Assembly: GCA_947367415.1 (NCBI GenBank)
Contig: CANBEE010000037.1
Location: forward strand, 1 to 14,608
Direction: 5' to 3'
Origin: an uncultured Bacteroidales bacterium
Lineage (GTDB): Bacteria; Bacteroidota; Bacteroidia; Bacteroidales; Bacteroidaceae
Length of the DNA stretch: 14,608 nucleotides
The notes under the pieces: model-generated
The model's input: only the letters and a program-made list of their open reading frames with translations
What the model was told of the DNA's origin: nothing
The model's database searches: none
Translations under genes and position numbers: made by a program
In this document: positions 13,716 through 14,608 of the stretch, one piece after another
Layout: each line of letters begins with the position of its first letter
Numbering within the stretch: position 1 is the first letter of the stretch

Positions 13716-14112
13716 GGGGTTGACTGGATTTGACAGCGGGCCGAGATGGTATGTAAGCATGCAGTGCGTTGCTTGGTTAGCACTTTAATATCAATCATGC
13801 AAAGAATTAATTGGCGAAAACAATTACGCTCTCGCTGCTTAATCGAAGTACAGTAGATAAGCTTTATTTCGGCACAAGGTGCTGAAACGAGACATCACCC
13901 GAACGCTGTTTTTCCGAAGCTCGTCGATATGGTGGTGCAGTAAAATCGGAGATAGCCGTTGCTGGCCTCGCATCAATGGTGAAATCTTAGAGGATAAGGC
14001 GCAAGTTGGTGGCTTTGGTCTTGCTTGCGCACGAAAACCGAAGGCAAAGATAAGCATGTAGAAAGCATATGATTTCCTCGTTTGGACGAGGGTTCGATTC
14101 CCTCCAGCTCCA
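13716..14112 (+). ncRNA. ssrA: tmRNA (transfer-messenger RNA)
   Basis: tmRNA with SmpB rescues ribosomes stalled on broken mRNA and tags the product for proteolysis. The 5' end GGGGTTG (13716-13722) pairs with CAGCTCC (14105-14111) to make the acceptor stem. A tRNA-like T arm is seen as GAGGGTTCGATTCCCTC (14088-14104). The tag frame at 13813-13842 reads GENNYALAA followed by TAA, a Porphyromonas/Prevotella-type tag. The region between the tag and the 3' part has the length and the conserved blocks (GAGACATCACCCG, TTAGAGGATAAGGC) expected for pseudoknots in Bacteroidales tmRNA. The bases after the discriminator A (14112) are CAA and not CCA, so the CCA end is apparently not encoded. This is a one-piece gene, not permuted. 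Confidence 0.97.
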
Positions 14113-14118
14113 CAAATA

Positions 14119-14160
14119 AATCGGGGGTATGTCTGAGTGACGTACCCCCGATTCTTTGTT
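14119..14160. terminator. Bidirectional terminator between ssrA and the malic-enzyme gene
   Basis: AATCGGGGGTA (14119-14129) and TACCCCCGATT (14143-14153) are perfect 11-bp complements, with extra GTC/GAC pairing in the loop. T-rich sequence follows on the plus strand (TTCTTTGTTT) and also on the minus strand (TTTATTTG), so it can end both converging transcripts. Confidence 0.85.
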
Positions 14161-14178
14161 TATTAGCTTTCGGTTCCT

Positions 14179-14608
14179 TTAATTGCCTGCATTTTCCTGC
14201 TTCTTCTTTTCTACGATAGCGTCAATCACGGCGATGGCGGTGATGTTGACGATGTCGCGTACCGATGCTTCCCAGTCGGTGAAGTGGATGGGCTTGTTCA
14301 AGCCAATCTGCAGGGGACCGATAACCTCCACATCAGGTGCCATGTACTGTATGAGCTTGCGTGCTGCATTGGCGCTGGAGAGGTTGGGGAACACAAGGGT
14401 GTTCACGTCCTTGCCGCGAAGGCGGGTGAAGGGGTACTTGCGGTCGCGCAGCTCGCGGTCGAGGGCTATGTTAATCTGCACTTCACCATCAATGAGACGT
14501 GAGGGATCCTCCTCCTGAAGGATGCGAACGGCCTCGTGCACCTCGGCAGGAGAACCTACGGAATCGGAACCGAAGTTGGAGTAACTGGCCATGGCCATTA
14601 CAGGTTCG
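14179..14608 (-). CDS. maeB: C-terminal part of NADP-dependent malic enzyme with phosphotransacetylase-like domain (partial)
   Basis: The reading frame stays open through the right edge of the window, so the 5' part of the gene is missing. The visible 143 residues or so are the end of a phosphate acetyl/butyryltransferase-type domain: MASYSNFGS, EVHEAVRILQEEDPSRLIDGEVQIN, VFPNLSSANAARKLIQYM, then GPLQIGLNKPIHF and the closing helix VRDIVNITAIAVIDAIVEKKKQ. The form QIGLNKPIHFTDWE with the RDIVNITAIAVIDA ending matches the hybrid malic enzyme (MaeB) more than stand-alone Pta. In MaeB this domain is regulatory and usually lacks transacetylase activity, while the N-terminal part decarboxylates malate to pyruvate. 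Stand-alone Pta remains possible until the rest of the gene is seen. It converges on ssrA across a bidirectional terminator. Confidence 0.8.
   Translation of the reverse strand, partial: EPVMAMASYSNFGSDSVGSPAEVHEAVRILQEEDPSRLIDGEVQINIALDRELRDRKYPFTRLRGKDVNTLVFPNLSSANAARKLIQYMAPDVEVIGPLQIGLNKPIHFTDWEASVRDIVNITAIAVIDAIVEKKKQENAGN

Noticed and set aside
13839..14061. Open frames of 60-72 codons on both strands inside the tmRNA
   Set aside because: They fall wholly within the structured ssrA gene and resemble no protein.

Overview
The window looks like a chromosomal segment of a Bacteroidales bacterium, most likely near Prevotella/Porphyromonas/Bacteroides. Four things point there: a tmRNA whose tag reads GENNYALAA; six promoter boxes fitting the Bacteroidetes -7 consensus TAnnTTTG; almost no Shine-Dalgarno sequences; and secreted proteins with a type IX (Por) secretion-like C-terminal domain. 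Most genes are ordinary housekeeping genes. The accessory-looking part is about 5.1-9.7 kb.

Layout. (1) 15-1405, plus strand: recF and a DUF721/DciA-like gene, overlapping by 4 nt. They meet the next gene tail to tail with no spacer. (2) 1406-4933, minus strand: frr, rsgA, a HAD-family phosphatase and a DUF418 membrane protein, probably read from one promoter upstream of frr (4979-5010). Two of the spacers hold unusual arrays with a 7-bp period. (3) 5129-6634, plus: a VTC-domain (polyphosphate polymerase-like) protein and a DUF4956 membrane protein, closed by a strong terminator. (4) 6781-9741, plus: a DUF2490 outer-membrane protein, a small secreted protein with a C-terminal sorting-like domain, and a large right-handed beta-helix protein of the Cthe_2159 type. 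In front of them lies a set of four 22-bp-spaced ACATGCATG-like sites. (5) 9918-11125: an uncharacterised 205-aa protein and a uracil-DNA glycosylase superfamily protein. (6) 11271-13540: a short coiled-coil protein, zapA, a compact structured RNA/terminator, and rny (RNase Y). (7) 13716-14112: tmRNA with its own promoter, then a bidirectional terminator. (8) 14179 to the right edge, minus: the C-terminal end of a malic enzyme with a phosphotransacetylase domain (5' end outside the window).

How the parts may work together. frr, rsgA and ssrA all serve ribosome recycling, assembly or rescue. The coiled-coil protein and ZapA are translationally coupled and probably act together at the division ring. 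The most interesting candidate for an under-described system is the VTC-DUF4956 pair followed by three exported proteins (outer-membrane barrel, sorting-domain protein, beta-helix). This may be a cell-surface or polyphosphate-linked module, but the link between the two transcription units is an inference from adjacency.
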